Of a stretch of 64,000 nucleotides of DNA, positions 1 through 11,229 are shown piece by piece. The notes under the pieces are model-generated. The model saw only the letters and a list, made by a program, of their open reading frames with translations, had not been told where the DNA came from and searched no databases. The position numbers and the translations under genes were made by a program. The stretch is from an uncultured Clostridia bacterium (GTDB lineage Bacteria > Bacillota > Clostridia > Oscillospirales > Ruminococcaceae): NCBI GenBank assembly GCA_947630555.1, contig CANRIA010000003.1:1-64000 (forward strand), read 5' to 3'. Numbering within the stretch: the stretch's first letter is position 1; each line of letters begins with the position of its first letter.

Positions 1-86
1 AGCAAAACGAAAATTATTATTATCGTTACCAAAGTGGCAGTCAAACTTTTGTCAGCCCTGAAATGATGTTTTTTGTTTTTCTCCAT
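1..86 (-). CDS. N-terminal fragment of a membrane or exported protein (runs off left edge)
   Basis: On the minus strand an ATG at 86 follows a strong GGGAGG ribosome site and opens a reading frame that stays open to base 1. The 28 visible residues begin MEKNKKHHFRADKS and go straight into a hydrophobic stretch (LVTIIIIFVL), as in a signal peptide or first membrane anchor. A sigma-A promoter lies at 130-158. The rest of the protein is outside the window, so its function cannot be told. Confidence 0.6.
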   Translation of the reverse strand, partial: MEKNKKHHFRADKSLTATLVTIIIIFVL

Positions 87-129
87 ATGCTTCCTCCCGA
101 TGTAATGCAATAAAAACATAACTATGTAT

Positions 130-158
130 ATTATATCATAATATATAAATTTTTGCAA
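130..158 (-). promoter_or_regulatory. Sigma-A promoter for the left-edge gene
   Basis: Read on the minus strand: TTGCAA (153-158), 17-bp spacer, TATAAT (130-135). It lies about 45 bases upstream of the ATG at 86. Confidence 0.6.
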
Positions 159-227
159 CTATGCTTACTTGATTTTCGGCAGCATATGTGTTATACTTTT
201 TTCAGACCCTTTTTACATAGTTTATTA

Positions 228-346
228 TTTGCGCTTACGCGCAAGCCTGCAGGAGCGCACACGTTGCCAGACTGTGAACAGTCTGGCAAGTGCAGAAAAA
301 ATCCCTCGCCGCCAAAAACGGTCGGCGGCGCACACCTTGCGGTGTG
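228..346. repeat. Palindrome-rich intergenic repeat (partial copy of the element at 50308-50702)
   Basis: This 87-643 gap holds no convincing gene. It contains TTTGCGCTTACGCGCA (228-243) followed by CAGGAGCGCACAC; both recur almost unchanged at 50308-50339, and the core recurs inverted at 50687-50702. Three hairpins follow: a perfect 11-bp stem TTGCCAGACTG/CAGTCTGGCAA (264-289, loop TGAA), a GC-only stem CGCCGCC/GGCGGCG (307-330), and CACACC/GGTGTG (331-346, loop TTGC) with a short T-run after it. The last could act as a terminator. Short CCTCTAA direct repeats occur at about 526-562. Read as a non-coding repeat remnant. Confidence 0.6.
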
Positions 347-580
347 ACGGGCTTTTTTCCTGTTCTATCCCAACTTTGTGTGTATCTGAATTGTAACTTT
401 TCAGCGAGAGCGTTCAACGCCCACTGTACTTTGTAAATTTCGCAGTACGGACAAATCCACACATCTTGCCTCTTGCCTCTATCTGAACCGCAGGAATGGT
501 AAGCACGCGCTAAAGCTGCAAAACCGTTTCTAACCTCTAACTTCTCACCTCTAACCTCTAATAGCGAAAACTTTAATTTC

Positions 581-608
581 TTGACAGGTTTTACAACCTT
601 TGTATAAA
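581..608 (+). promoter_or_regulatory. Promoter of the arabinofuranosidase gene
   Basis: TTGACA (581-586), 16-bp spacer, TATAAA (603-608), about 35 bases upstream of the start codon at 644. A ribosome site AAAAGGAC follows at about 629-636. Confidence 0.6.
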
Positions 609-643
609 GGGTACTCAAATTAAAATCTAAAAGGACTGTTATT

Positions 644-2110
644 ATGAAAAATGTCAAGCTTACTTTAAACCCTCGCGACCGCAAAAGCAAGATTAACAAA
701 GAGATATACTCAAACTTCTCCGAGCACCTCGGCAGATGCATCTACGACGGCATCTATGTCGGCGAAAACAGCGATATACCAAATATCGAGGGCTACCGCA
801 AAGATGTTGTCGAAGCTTTCCGCCAGCTGAAACTTTCCGTGCTGCGTTGGCCTGGCGGCTGCTTTGCAGATGAATATCACTGGAAAGACGGCGTGGGCGA
901 TAAGTCTCAGCGCAAAGGCGTTGTAAATAACTGGGGTCACGTCTCTGAGGACAACAGCTTTGGCACGCATGAATTTCTGCGATTCTGCGAACTTGTCGGC
1001 TGTCAGCCCTATATAAGCGCAAACGTCGGCAGCGGCACTGTAAGAGAACTTATGGAGTGGATAGAGTACATCACCTTTGACGGCACCTCGCCCATGACCG
1101 AGCTTCGCCGCAAAAACGGCAGGAAAAACGCGTGGAAGCTTAAATACCTCGGCATAGGCAACGAAAGCTGGGGCTGCGGCGGCAACATGACACCCGAATT
1201 TTACTGCGATAATTACAAACGTTACGCCACTTTTTGCAGAGAATACAGCGGCAACAGCTTTTATAAAATTGCCTGCGGCCCTAACGCTGACGACTATAAC
1301 TGGACTGAAGTCTGCATGAAGAAAATAGGCCCGTGGCAGATGAACGGGCTTTCAATGCACTACTATACCGTGCCCACCTGCAACTGGGATCATAAAGGCA
1401 GCTCTACCGAGTTTGACAGCGACGAGTATTACAGCACCCTGCGCTGCACATGGCGTATGGAAGAGCTTGTAACGCGGCATAGCGCTATTATGGATCGCTA
1501 CGACCCACAGCACAGGGTAGGTCTTGTGGTAGATGAATGGGGCTGCTGGTATGACGTTGAACCGGGCACCGACCCGTCTTTCCTCTATCAGCTAAACACC
1601 ATGCGCGATGCCATAGTAGCAGCAATAAATCTCAACATTTTCAATGCCCACAGTGATAGGGTGTATATGGCAAACATAGCGCAGGCAGTCAATGTTTTGC
1701 AGTCCGTGCTTCTCACCGAGGGCGCGCAAACTGTAAAAACGCCTACCTTCCATGTGTTTGATATGTTCAAAGAACATATGGAAAATACCCTCATCTATTC
1801 GCATATTGAAAACGAGCAGGCAGCCGAAGGCGTTCCCACATTCTCGCAAAGCGCCAGCGTGAACGACAGGGGAGAGATAGTGGTAACTCTTGCCAACTGC
1901 TCTCTTGAAAACGAATATACCGTAAATATCGCAGGCGCAGAAAATGCAGCCAAGGCAAGCGGCTGTATCCTCACGGGCGAAGTCCATGCCAAAAACGATT
2001 TTGATAATCCCGATAACGTGCATACCACGCCTTTGCAAGTAAAGTGCACAAACGGCGAAGTTTCCGTAAACGTGCCGCCGTGTTCGGTGGTTCGCATTAT
2101 CATAGGCTGA
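644..2110 (+). CDS. abfA: Intracellular alpha-L-arabinofuranosidase, GH51
   Basis: A 488-residue GH51 enzyme releasing terminal alpha-L-arabinofuranose from arabino-oligosaccharides taken into the cell; there is no signal peptide. The clan GH-A barrel shows [12 protein letters not shown] near 69-80, the acid/base Glu174 in GIGNESWG and the nucleophile Glu298 in VVDEWGCW. The C-terminal ~120 residues form the usual beta-sandwich. Length is normal for the family. The ATG at 644 follows AAAAGGAC at good spacing. The stop overlaps the next start (ATGA), so the two genes are probably cotranslated. It fits a plant-polysaccharide-using gut bacterium. Family assignment is firm; the natural substrate (arabinan or arabinoxylan) is not visible. 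Confidence 0.93.
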   Translation: MKNVKLTLNPRDRKSKINKEIYSNFSEHLGRCIYDGIYVGENSDIPNIEGYRKDVVEAFRQLKLSVLRWPGGCFADEYHWKDGVGDKSQRKGVVNNWGHVSEDNSFGTHEFLRFCELVGCQPYISANVGSGTVRELMEWIEYITFDGTSPMTELRRKNGRKNAWKLKYLGIGNESWGCGGNMTPEFYCDNYKRYATFCREYSGNSFYKIACGPNADDYNWTEVCMKKIGPWQMNGLSMHYYTVPTCNWDHKGSSTEFDSDEYYSTLRCTWRMEELVTRHSAIMDRYDPQHRVGLVVDEWGCWYDVEPGTDPSFLYQLNTMRDAIVAAINLNIFNAHSDRVYMANIAQAVNVLQSVLLTEGAQTVKTPTFHVFDMFKEHMENTLIYSHIENEQAAEGVPTFSQSASVNDRGEIVVTLANCSLENEYTVNIAGAENAAKASGCILTGEVHAKNDFDNPDNVHTTPLQVKCTNGEVSVNVPPCSVVRIIIG

Positions 2111-2367
2111 TGGAGTACGGCAAACCTTGTACGCGCTGTCTTTTAGAGCAAGCAGGCAGACAAGACACTGCAAAGCTTATAGAAGAAAAAATAGCGATAA
2201 TGCCGCAAAAAATGCGTGCTGATGATGCTATCTACAAAAGCCGCCTTGATATATGCCTTTCCTGCGATGATCTGGTAGGCGGCGTTTGTATGAAATGCGG
2301 CTGTTATGTTCAGATTCGCGCAGCGGCAAAGCAGTCGCACTGCCCCTCGTCAAAACGCAAGTGGTAA
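2110..2367 (+). CDS. Small cysteine-rich protein, DUF6171-like
   Basis: An 85-residue protein starting at the ATG that overlaps the abfA stop; an in-frame ATG at 2044 lies inside abfA and is less likely. It has spaced Cys pairs: CTRC near the N-terminus, CLSC in the middle, CMKCGC, and a C-terminal HCP. The pattern suggests a zinc-ribbon fold and resembles the uncharacterised DUF6171 family. Function is unknown. The overlap with abfA gives translational coupling, but relatives of this type sit beside many unrelated genes, so a role in arabinose use should not be assumed. A terminator follows immediately. Confidence 0.7.
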   Translation: MEYGKPCTRCLLEQAGRQDTAKLIEEKIAIMPQKMRADDAIYKSRLDICLSCDDLVGGVCMKCGCYVQIRAAAKQSHCPSSKRKW

Positions 2368-2375
2368 AAATACAA

Positions 2376-2405
2376 CGGACAGCTTAATTTGCTGTCCGCT
2401 TTTTT
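2376..2405 (+). terminator. Intrinsic terminator after the abfA operon
   Basis: Perfect 8-bp stem CGGACAGC/GCTGTCCG, 7-base loop, then CTTTTTT. Confidence 0.85.
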
Positions 2406-2408
2406 GTA

Positions 2409-3353
2409 CTATTCGGGCACTGCTTCGTCGCCGTTTTCTTTCGGCAGCACTTCTCCTTTGCATTCGCTTTCTACATACTTTATAAACGCTTCCGTCTTGT
2501 CTTTGCCGATGTAAAACGCCTTTCCCGTGTCCAGAATGTTCGTAACAATGTACCCGTCCTCCGTCACACCAAGGCTTATATTTTTGTACCCCAGCAGCGG
2601 AACATCAACACCTATATCCATTTTAACGTCGTACCAGTCATTGTCACTGTAAACGTTGGCGGCAGTCCTGTCACTTAGCAGCATATTCCATATTACGCCG
2701 CCGTCTGCGCCCGTGTATTTCATGCTGACATACTCGCCGTTTTCAAAATAGTTGCAGTAAATATCGCCGAACACCAAGTTTTCTTCAAGACTGAGGTCAT
2801 CAATAAACTGCCCCAACGTCTGCGGTCTGTAGTAAGCATTCACAAACGCATATGCATTTTCCTGACCGTCATATTTCACCGCCACAGCGCAGTTTTGATC
2901 TATGCCGTCAATAGCGAAAACTTCGCACCCGAGGGTGTGTTTTTTGTCATTGAAAAGGTCATACCCAACCGCCTGCGCACTGCCTGCCTTTTCGCCCAGA
3001 AATTCCTGCGGCACAGCCGAAAGCCTGCTGTCATAGCTTTCGCCGCCGTATTCTAATAATGTGTATCTCTCCTCGTCGGTCATCTCGTTCCATTGTTTTT
3101 CGTATGCGATCTCAGACTTATATGTCGTCACCGCACTTGTCACTACGCTGCTCTCGGGAGCGCTTTTAACTTCATTTCTGCCGTGCTGCAAAACAACCGC
3201 CGCACCTATGCATACCGCCAAAGCTGCCGCCGCGCATACCACCCAGACTGCGCCGTGTTTAATACTTTTTCTGTCGGTCTGCTCCTGCGTGTCAAACATT
3301 AAAAATCTGTCATCAATTCCGCCTATGGCTTTAAGCAAAGTTTTTTCGTTCAT
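2409..3353 (-). CDS. Putative membrane-anchored anti-sigma factor
   Basis: A 314-residue protein with an N-terminal cytoplasmic segment of about 33 residues, one membrane helix (about 34-56, WVVCAAAALAVCIGAAVV), and an acidic Ser/Thr-rich extracytoplasmic domain of about 250 residues. The start overlaps the end of the ECF sigma gene (ATGA), so the two are cotranslated. This is the usual arrangement for an anti-sigma factor holding its sigma factor at the membrane. No zinc-binding HxxxCxxC motif is present, so it is not a classic ZAS-type anti-sigma. The outer domain was not recognised. The role is inferred from topology and gene order. Confidence 0.65.
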   Translation of the reverse strand: MNEKTLLKAIGGIDDRFLMFDTQEQTDRKSIKHGAVWVVCAAAALAVCIGAAVVLQHGRNEVKSAPESSVVTSAVTTYKSEIAYEKQWNEMTDEERYTLLEYGGESYDSRLSAVPQEFLGEKAGSAQAVGYDLFNDKKHTLGCEVFAIDGIDQNCAVAVKYDGQENAYAFVNAYYRPQTLGQFIDDLSLEENLVFGDIYCNYFENGEYVSMKYTGADGGVIWNMLLSDRTAANVYSDNDWYDVKMDIGVDVPLLGYKNISLGVTEDGYIVTNILDTGKAFYIGKDKTEAFIKYVESECKGEVLPKENGDEAVPE

Positions 3354-3910
3354 ATATCAAAACCCTCTTTCTCCAAAAACTCTTTCAGCCTGCCTCTGCT
3401 CCTCAGCAGCGACATCTTCACCCTGCTCTCGCTCACCGAATACCTCTGCGCTATATCTTTTATCATGTAAAGATACCAGTACCGCAGCACGAAAAACTGC
3501 GCATCCTGCTTTTTAAGACTTCCAAGAAATTCATTTAAAAGCCCCTGCAAATGCCGCATATCAACTTCGCGCTCGGTGTCGCATTCGGAGGGCAGACACT
3601 GTGCCAGTTCTTCAAGCACAGCCTCGGTCTGACCGCCGCCGCGCTTTTTTGCCCTTGCCGCTTCATATCTGTCCAAAGCGAGATTTCTTACTGTCCTGCC
3701 CAAAAACGTTTTCAGATCATAAGGCTTCTGCGGAGGTATGGAAGCCCACATTTTTGCGTATGCATCGTTTACACATTCTTCTGCGTCCTGCGCGCTGCCA
3801 AGAATGTTCACGGCAATTTTTGCGCAGTAGCCGCCGTACTTTTCTTTCATAGCCGCAAGCGCGTTTTCATCGCGTGCAAACAGCATATCGATCATCTGCA
3901 AGTCTTCCAT
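3350..3910 (-). CDS. ECF-type RNA polymerase sigma-70 factor
   Basis: A 186-residue group IV sigma factor. Region 2 (about 10-85) contains the ECF-typical QDAEECVNDAYAKMW and the DNA-melting helix with LDRYEAARAKK. Region 4 (about 125-175) has the helix-turn-helix IKDIAQRYSVSESRVKMSLLRSRGRLKEFL. Length is normal. The ATG follows AAAGGAGC. It is cotranscribed and overlaps by four bases with a membrane protein that is probably its anti-sigma factor. Two promoters can be proposed upstream: a good sigma-A promoter and a CGTCTA-type ECF site nearer the gene, which would allow autoregulation. The signal sensed is unknown. Confidence 0.9.
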   Translation of the reverse strand: MEDLQMIDMLFARDENALAAMKEKYGGYCAKIAVNILGSAQDAEECVNDAYAKMWASIPPQKPYDLKTFLGRTVRNLALDRYEAARAKKRGGGQTEAVLEELAQCLPSECDTEREVDMRHLQGLLNEFLGSLKKQDAQFFVLRYWYLYMIKDIAQRYSVSESRVKMSLLRSRGRLKEFLEKEGFDI

Positions 3911-3940
3911 ATTCTCAGCTCCTTTCGCCTTCTGTATATA

Positions 3941-3968
3941 TAGACGGAAAACTTTCGCTTCACGTCAC
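3941..3968 (-). promoter_or_regulatory. Possible autoregulated ECF promoter
   Basis: On the minus strand GTGACG (3963-3968), 16-bp spacer, CGTCTA (3941-3946). CGTC-type -10 elements are typical of ECF sigma factors. The assignment is an inference; a sigma-A promoter lies just upstream. Confidence 0.4.
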
Positions 3969-3973
3969 AAAAT

Positions 3974-4002
3974 ATTATATAACACTTTGCCGCTATTTTC
4001 AA
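3974..4002 (-). promoter_or_regulatory. Sigma-A promoter of the sigma/anti-sigma operon
   Basis: On the minus strand TTGAAA (3997-4002), 17-bp spacer, TATAAT (3974-3979). Confidence 0.6.
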
Positions 4003-4068
4003 TACTGCCTTTGCTATGTTGTACAAAAGACAAGCCTTTTTTGCTAAATCGTTTGTATTGTCTTTTAG

Positions 4069-4097
4069 TTGATTTTTGAAAAGCCTTGTGTTATAAT
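4069..4097 (+). promoter_or_regulatory. Sigma-A promoter of the BMP-domain gene
   Basis: TTGATT (4069-4074), 17-bp spacer, TATAAT (4092-4097), about 30 bases before the start codon; GAAAGGG serves as ribosome site. Confidence 0.65.
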
Positions 4098-4128
4098 ACC
4101 CTTAGCCGAAATTTGAAAGGGTGTACAT

Positions 4129-6063
4129 ATGGCTTATCAAGATTATTTAAAGGCTCAGAAAGCAGCCGAAAAACAATATAGAGCAGCAATATCAAAAGGT
4201 CAGTATCCGTATCTTCCCGTGCTAGAAGATCTTCTTCGCGGCGGCGGTGAGGTCGGCAGAGTGCCGCTGGGGCAGCTTGAAATACCTATCTCGCTTATCG
4301 CAGGCACAGCATCAGCCGAGAGAACAACAGCGTTCGCATCTAACTTTATGCCGCTGCTGGCGTATTCAACGGAGTTTGCAAACAAGTGGTCGGAGCTTTA
4401 TGATTCCGTACAGCAAACGGGCGTCCGCGACCCCATAATCGCGTTTGAGTATATGCACAGGTTTTACGTTGTCGAGGGCAACAAGCGCGTCAGCGTTTCA
4501 AAGTTCAACGGCGCGGTAAAGATAGATGCCACCGTTACGCGTATTCTCCCCAAACCTTCCGAAGAGCAGGAATATAAAGTCTATGCCGATTTTCTTGATT
4601 TTTATAAGGTAACGGGCATATATGATATTCTTATGAGCCAGCAGGGCTCGTATTCAAGACTTTTAAAAGCTATCCCAGCCGACGACGGCACCGAAAAATC
4701 GCCGCTGTGGTCTGAAGACAGGCGAAAAGATGTGCGTTTTCTCTACTCGTCATTTGAAACACACTATATACAGAAGCACTGGCAAAGGCTGCCCTTTACA
4801 ACGGGCGATGCGTTTTTGCATTTTATAGAGATATACGGCTTTGATACTTTGAAAGGGCTCTCTTCTGCCGAGATAGACAGGCACATGGATCGCATATTTG
4901 ATGAGTTCCGCGTTCTTGCAGATGAAAAGCCCGGTCTGCGAATACTTCACCCGACCGACGACAGCAAGAAAGTCGCTCTTACAAAGATGATACCCCTTGT
5001 GGGCAGCAGCGTTTTGAAAATAGCTTTTCTCTATCCTAAAGATCCGCAGAATTCCTCGTGGAGCTATAACCACGAGATAGGCAGAAGATATATTGAAGAT
5101 GCGTTTGGCAGCGCGATTGAAACAAAAGCTTTTGTGTGCAGCGAGGCTGAAGCCGAAAGCACCATTCAAAAAGCCATTGCAGACGGCTGTAAGGTAATTT
5201 TCACAACTTCGCCTGCCTATCACGCGGTAAGTATGCGTATGGCGGTAGCGCACCCCGAAAGCATAATAATGAACTGTTCGCTCAATACCGCCTATAAACA
5301 GCTGCGTACATATTACCTGCGTATATACGAGGCAAAATTTATAACAGGCATAATAGCAGGCTCAATGACCGAAAACGAGCGTGTGGGCTACATTGCCGAT
5401 TACCCTATACTCGGCACGCCTGCCTCTATAGATGCCTTTGCACTAGGCGTTAAGCTTGTAAATCCGCGTGCGCTGGTGTATCTTGACTGGTCTACTCTTA
5501 TCGACCACGACCCCTGCAAGTATTTCCGTTCAAAGCAGATAGACCTGATCTCCGACCGCGATATAAACGCGCCTCTTTCAGAGGACAGCGGTTTTGGTCT
5601 GTATGGTCTGTATGGCGGCATATCCTTCCGCCTTGCCGCGCCTGTGTGGAACTGGGGAATACTCTATAAAGAAATGGTGCACTCAATAATGATAGGCGCT
5701 TGGAAAAATGACGCCAACCGAAACGAAACTCAGGCGCTCAACTATTTCTGGGGTATGTCATCGGGAACTATAGATGTAGCCTGTTCAGAAAGGCTGCCCA
5801 GCGGCACTAAAAAACTTGTCAGAATGATACGCGAAAAAATAACAAGCGGCGAGTTTGCCCCGTTCACAGGCGTTATGAGAGCGCAGAGCGGCAAAATACT
5901 CGTCGGTACAGATGAAGAACTTTCTCCCAACCAAATAATAAAGCTTGACTGGCTTTTGGATAACGTAGTCGGACGTATACCGGACGTAGAAGAACTTGCC
6001 CCTCAGTACAGAGGATTTGTAGAACAGCACGGACTTAACTCACAGACGAATTTAGTCAAGTAA
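4129..6063 (+). CDS. Cytoplasmic ParB-like/BMP (PnrA-type) ligand-binding fusion
   Basis: A 644-residue protein without signal peptide, lipobox or membrane helix. Residues about 50-145 resemble a ParB/sulfiredoxin-like domain (IPISLIAGT, then DPIIAFEY and VVEGNKRVSVSKF, the usual GNKR/GNHR position). Residues about 295-600 resemble the BMP/PnrA periplasmic-binding fold that normally captures nucleosides outside the cell (KIAFLYPKDP, GIIAGSMTENERVGYIADYP). Similar proteins in Clostridia are annotated as BMP-family ABC substrate-binding proteins, but no permease or ATPase is nearby and nothing would export this one. A soluble intracellular sensor or enzyme fits better. A phosphoesterase gene follows after 32 bases. 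Confidence 0.75.
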   Translation: MAYQDYLKAQKAAEKQYRAAISKGQYPYLPVLEDLLRGGGEVGRVPLGQLEIPISLIAGTASAERTTAFASNFMPLLAYSTEFANKWSELYDSVQQTGVRDPIIAFEYMHRFYVVEGNKRVSVSKFNGAVKIDATVTRILPKPSEEQEYKVYADFLDFYKVTGIYDILMSQQGSYSRLLKAIPADDGTEKSPLWSEDRRKDVRFLYSSFETHYIQKHWQRLPFTTGDAFLHFIEIYGFDTLKGLSSAEIDRHMDRIFDEFRVLADEKPGLRILHPTDDSKKVALTKMIPLVGSSVLKIAFLYPKDPQNSSWSYNHEIGRRYIEDAFGSAIETKAFVCSEAEAESTIQKAIADGCKVIFTTSPAYHAVSMRMAVAHPESIIMNCSLNTAYKQLRTYYLRIYEAKFITGIIAGSMTENERVGYIADYPILGTPASIDAFALGVKLVNPRALVYLDWSTLIDHDPCKYFRSKQIDLISDRDINAPLSEDSGFGLYGLYGGISFRLAAPVWNWGILYKEMVHSIMIGAWKNDANRNETQALNYFWGMSSGTIDVACSERLPSGTKKLVRMIREKITSGEFAPFTGVMRAQSGKILVGTDEELSPNQIIKLDWLLDNVVGRIPDVEELAPQYRGFVEQHGLNSQTNLVK

Positions 6064-6095
6064 AGTACAGGAATTTAAAAACTAAGGAGAAAGCT

Positions 6096-6725
6096 ATGAA
6101 GATCATGGTCATGTCGGATCTGGAGTCCGACTATCTCTGGGATCATTACACTCCCGAGCAGCTTGAGGGCATCGAGCTTATAATAGCCTGCGGCGACCTG
6201 CACCCGCACTATCTGTCTTTTGTCGAGACCTTTGCAAAAGCGCCTCTTTTGTATGTCCACGGCAACCACGACGAACGCTATGCCACAGTGCCGCCCGAAG
6301 GCTGCTACAGCATAGAAGACAGAATATATGTGCACAATGGGCTCAGGATACTCGGGCTTGGCGGTTCAATGCGCTACAGCGTAGGCGAGCACCAGTATAC
6401 CGAAAGGGAAATGCAGAGGCGTGTTCGCAAACTGGCACTGAAGCTAAGGCGCAGCGGCGGTTTTGATATTCTTGTTACCCACGCGCCGATGTTTGATTTT
6501 CATGACGGCAAGGATATGTGCCATATGGGCTTTGAGGTTTTCAGAGAGCTTATAGATAAATACAGCCCAAAGTATTTTGTGCACGGTCATGTGCATATGA
6601 ATTACAGCAGAAAATATCCTCGCCTCAGTACATATAACGAGACTGTTGTGATAAACGCCTACCGCACCTACACTTTTGACTATGATTCCCTTTATGAAAA
6701 GACCATGAATGAAAGCGATGAATGA
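6096..6725 (+). CDS. Calcineurin-like metallophosphoesterase
   Basis: A 209-residue soluble protein of the metallophosphoesterase superfamily. Visible metal motifs are IIACGDLHPHY (about 29-39), HGNHDERY (about 54-61), VTHAPMFDFHDG (about 127-138) and the C-terminal HGHVHMNY. The first motif, normally SDxHG, reads SDLESDY, so one metal-binding His is replaced. ATG at 6096 follows AAGGAG. It is 32 bases behind the ParB-like/BMP gene and a terminator closes the unit, so the two probably form an operon. Substrate is unknown; the size fits a YfcE- or ApaH-like phosphodiesterase. Confidence 0.85.
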   Translation: MKIMVMSDLESDYLWDHYTPEQLEGIELIIACGDLHPHYLSFVETFAKAPLLYVHGNHDERYATVPPEGCYSIEDRIYVHNGLRILGLGGSMRYSVGEHQYTEREMQRRVRKLALKLRRSGGFDILVTHAPMFDFHDGKDMCHMGFEVFRELIDKYSPKYFVHGHVHMNYSRKYPRLSTYNETVVINAYRTYTFDYDSLYEKTMNESDE

Positions 6726-6750
6726 GCACGTCTTTAAAGGCGTGCTTTTT
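6725..6750 (+). terminator. Intrinsic terminator
   Basis: Stem AGCACGTC/GGCGTGCT (one G-T pair), loop TTTAAA, then TTTT; starts at the phosphoesterase stop codon. Confidence 0.75.
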
Positions 6751-6804
6751 GCTTGTCTTTTCACGCTTAATTGCCGCTGTGAATAATATACATAGGGTGA
6801 TAGC

Positions 6805-9448
<2,644 letters not shown>

Positions 9449-9465
9449 ACACGGAGGAATGTTTT

Positions 9466-9735
9466 ATGGATATCGACATCAGGCATATCGCAAAGCTGTC
9501 GCGCCTTAAAATAAGCGATGACGAGTTTGCAAAGTTTGAAAATGAAATGAAAGGCATTGTTGACATGGTGAACACCCTGCCGCAGCTGGGCGAAGACCTT
9601 GCTATTGACGAAAACAACGTTATGCAGCTGCGCAAAGACATAGCTGAAACAGGCAAATTTACCCGTGATGAACTTTTTCAGAACGCTCCGCAGGTAAAGG
9701 CAGGCTGCCTTGTTGTGCCTAAAACGGTAGAATAG
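9466..9735 (+). CDS. gatC: Asp/Glu-tRNA amidotransferase subunit C
   Basis: An 89-residue GatC with the family pattern IRHIAKLSRLKISDDEFAKFE and the C-terminal TRDELFQNAPQVKAGCLVVPK. GatC wraps around GatA and stabilises the GatCAB complex that converts Glu-tRNA(Gln), and often Asp-tRNA(Asn), to the amidated forms. ACGGAGGA precedes the ATG. It lies 17 bases after ligA and 12 bases before gatA, in the standard gatC-gatA-gatB order. Confidence 0.96.
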   Translation: MDIDIRHIAKLSRLKISDDEFAKFENEMKGIVDMVNTLPQLGEDLAIDENNVMQLRKDIAETGKFTRDELFQNAPQVKAGCLVVPKTVE

Positions 9736-9747
9736 GGGGTCGGCAGT

Positions 9748-11205
9748 ATGGAACTTTATGAAATGACAGCAGCGCAGCTTTCGCAAAAGCTTGAAAGCAA
9801 AGAGATAAGCTCCTGCGAACTGACACAGTCTGTAATAGACAGAATAAACAGCGTTGACGGCAAGGTAAAAGCGTATCTTACCGTGAACGAAGAAGAAGCT
9901 TTAGAGCAGGCAAAAGCAGTCGATAACAAGCGTATGGGCGGCGAAAAACTGCCAAAGCTTGCAGGCATACCCATAGGCATAAAAGACAATATCTCAACCA
10001 AGGGTATAAAGACCACCTGCGCTTCAAAAATGCTTGAAAACTATGTTCCGCCGTTTGATGCAACGGTTATAGAGAAGATCAAGGCTAACGGCATGGTGCT
10101 GCTCGGCAAGCTGAATATGGACGAGTTCGCCATGGGTTCATCTACCGAAAATTCATACTTTAATGTAACGCACAACCCGTTTGACCTTGATAAAGTGCCC
10201 GGCGGTTCTTCGGGCGGTTCTGCCGCAGCCGTTTCGGCAAGAGAGGCAATAGTAGCCCTCGGCTCTGATACGGGCGGTTCTATACGTCAGCCGTCTGCAA
10301 ACTGCGGTGTTGTAGGTCTTAAACCTACATACGGCAGCGTTTCAAGATACGGTCTTGTGGCGTTCGCTTCTTCGCTTGACCAGATAGGCCCTATAGGCAA
10401 AAGCGTTAAAGACGTTGCCATGGTTCAGGATATTATCTGCGGTCGTGACAAAATGGACGCAACTTCGGCAGTCAGAGAGCATGCAAGCATTGCCGACAGC
10501 CTTACAGGAGACGTGAGCGGCGTTAAAATAGGCATACCCAAAGAATACTTCGGCGAGGCTATTGATGATGATGTAAAAACTGCCGTTATGAACGCCGTGC
10601 ACGAGATTGAAAAAGCAGGCGCAAAGGTGTGCGAAATTTCGCTGCCGTCTGCTAAGTATGCTCTGCCTGCGTATTACATTATTTCTTCGGCAGAGGCATC
10701 TTCAAACCTTGCAAGATTTGACGGCGTAAGATACGGCTACAGGGCAAAAGATTACACAGATCTGGTTGATATGTACGAAAAAACGCGCTCCGAGGGCTTT
10801 GGCAGCGAGGTAAAAAGAAGAATAATGCTTGGCACCTTTGTTTTAAGTTCAGGCTATTATGATGCGTATTACAAGCAGGCAAGGCTTATGCAGAGAAAGA
10901 TAGCAGGGGAGTACAAAGCCGCATTTAACGAGGTAGACGTTATAGCAACCCCGACAGCCCCTTTCACAGCCTGCAAAATAGGTCAGAATATTGACGACCC
11001 TCTGAAAATGTACGCCTGCGATATATGCACAGTTACCGTAAATATAGCAGGTCTGCCGGCGGTAAGCCTGCCGTGCGGTATGGACAGAAGCAATATGCCC
11101 GTAGGTTTGCAGCTCATAGGCGACAGCTTCTGCGAGGATAAAATTCTCGGCGCCGCGTATGCGTATGAAAAACTGGTCGGCGGTTTTGCCGCACCTGCGC
11201 TTTGA
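9748..11205 (+). CDS. gatA: Asp/Glu-tRNA amidotransferase subunit A (glutamine amidase)
   Basis: A 485-residue amidase-signature protein that hydrolyses glutamine and passes ammonia to GatB. The catalytic triad is fully visible: Lys79 (GIGIKDN), Ser154 (PGGSSGGS) and Ser178 (DTGGSIRQP), the same numbering as characterised bacterial GatA. Ribosome site GGGGTC precedes ATG 9748. Length is normal and it lies in the ligA-gatCAB operon. The presence of GatCAB suggests the cell makes Gln-tRNA(Gln) indirectly. Confidence 0.97.
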   Translation: MELYEMTAAQLSQKLESKEISSCELTQSVIDRINSVDGKVKAYLTVNEEEALEQAKAVDNKRMGGEKLPKLAGIPIGIKDNISTKGIKTTCASKMLENYVPPFDATVIEKIKANGMVLLGKLNMDEFAMGSSTENSYFNVTHNPFDLDKVPGGSSGGSAAAVSAREAIVALGSDTGGSIRQPSANCGVVGLKPTYGSVSRYGLVAFASSLDQIGPIGKSVKDVAMVQDIICGRDKMDATSAVREHASIADSLTGDVSGVKIGIPKEYFGEAIDDDVKTAVMNAVHEIEKAGAKVCEISLPSAKYALPAYYIISSAEASSNLARFDGVRYGYRAKDYTDLVDMYEKTRSEGFGSEVKRRIMLGTFVLSSGYYDAYYKQARLMQRKIAGEYKAAFNEVDVIATPTAPFTACKIGQNIDDPLKMYACDICTVTVNIAGLPAVSLPCGMDRSNMPVGLQLIGDSFCEDKILGAAYAYEKLVGGFAAPAL

Positions 11206-11229
11206 TGCCGCGAAAGGAGAGTGCTTAAA

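Noticed and set aside
526-563. Short tandem CCTCTAA repeats upstream of abfA
   Set aside because: Only three or four imperfect copies, no symmetry and no spacing that suggests CRISPR or an operator.
235-741. A 168-codon minus-strand frame
   Set aside because: It crosses the palindromic repeat and the abfA start, has no ribosome site and no protein-like composition.
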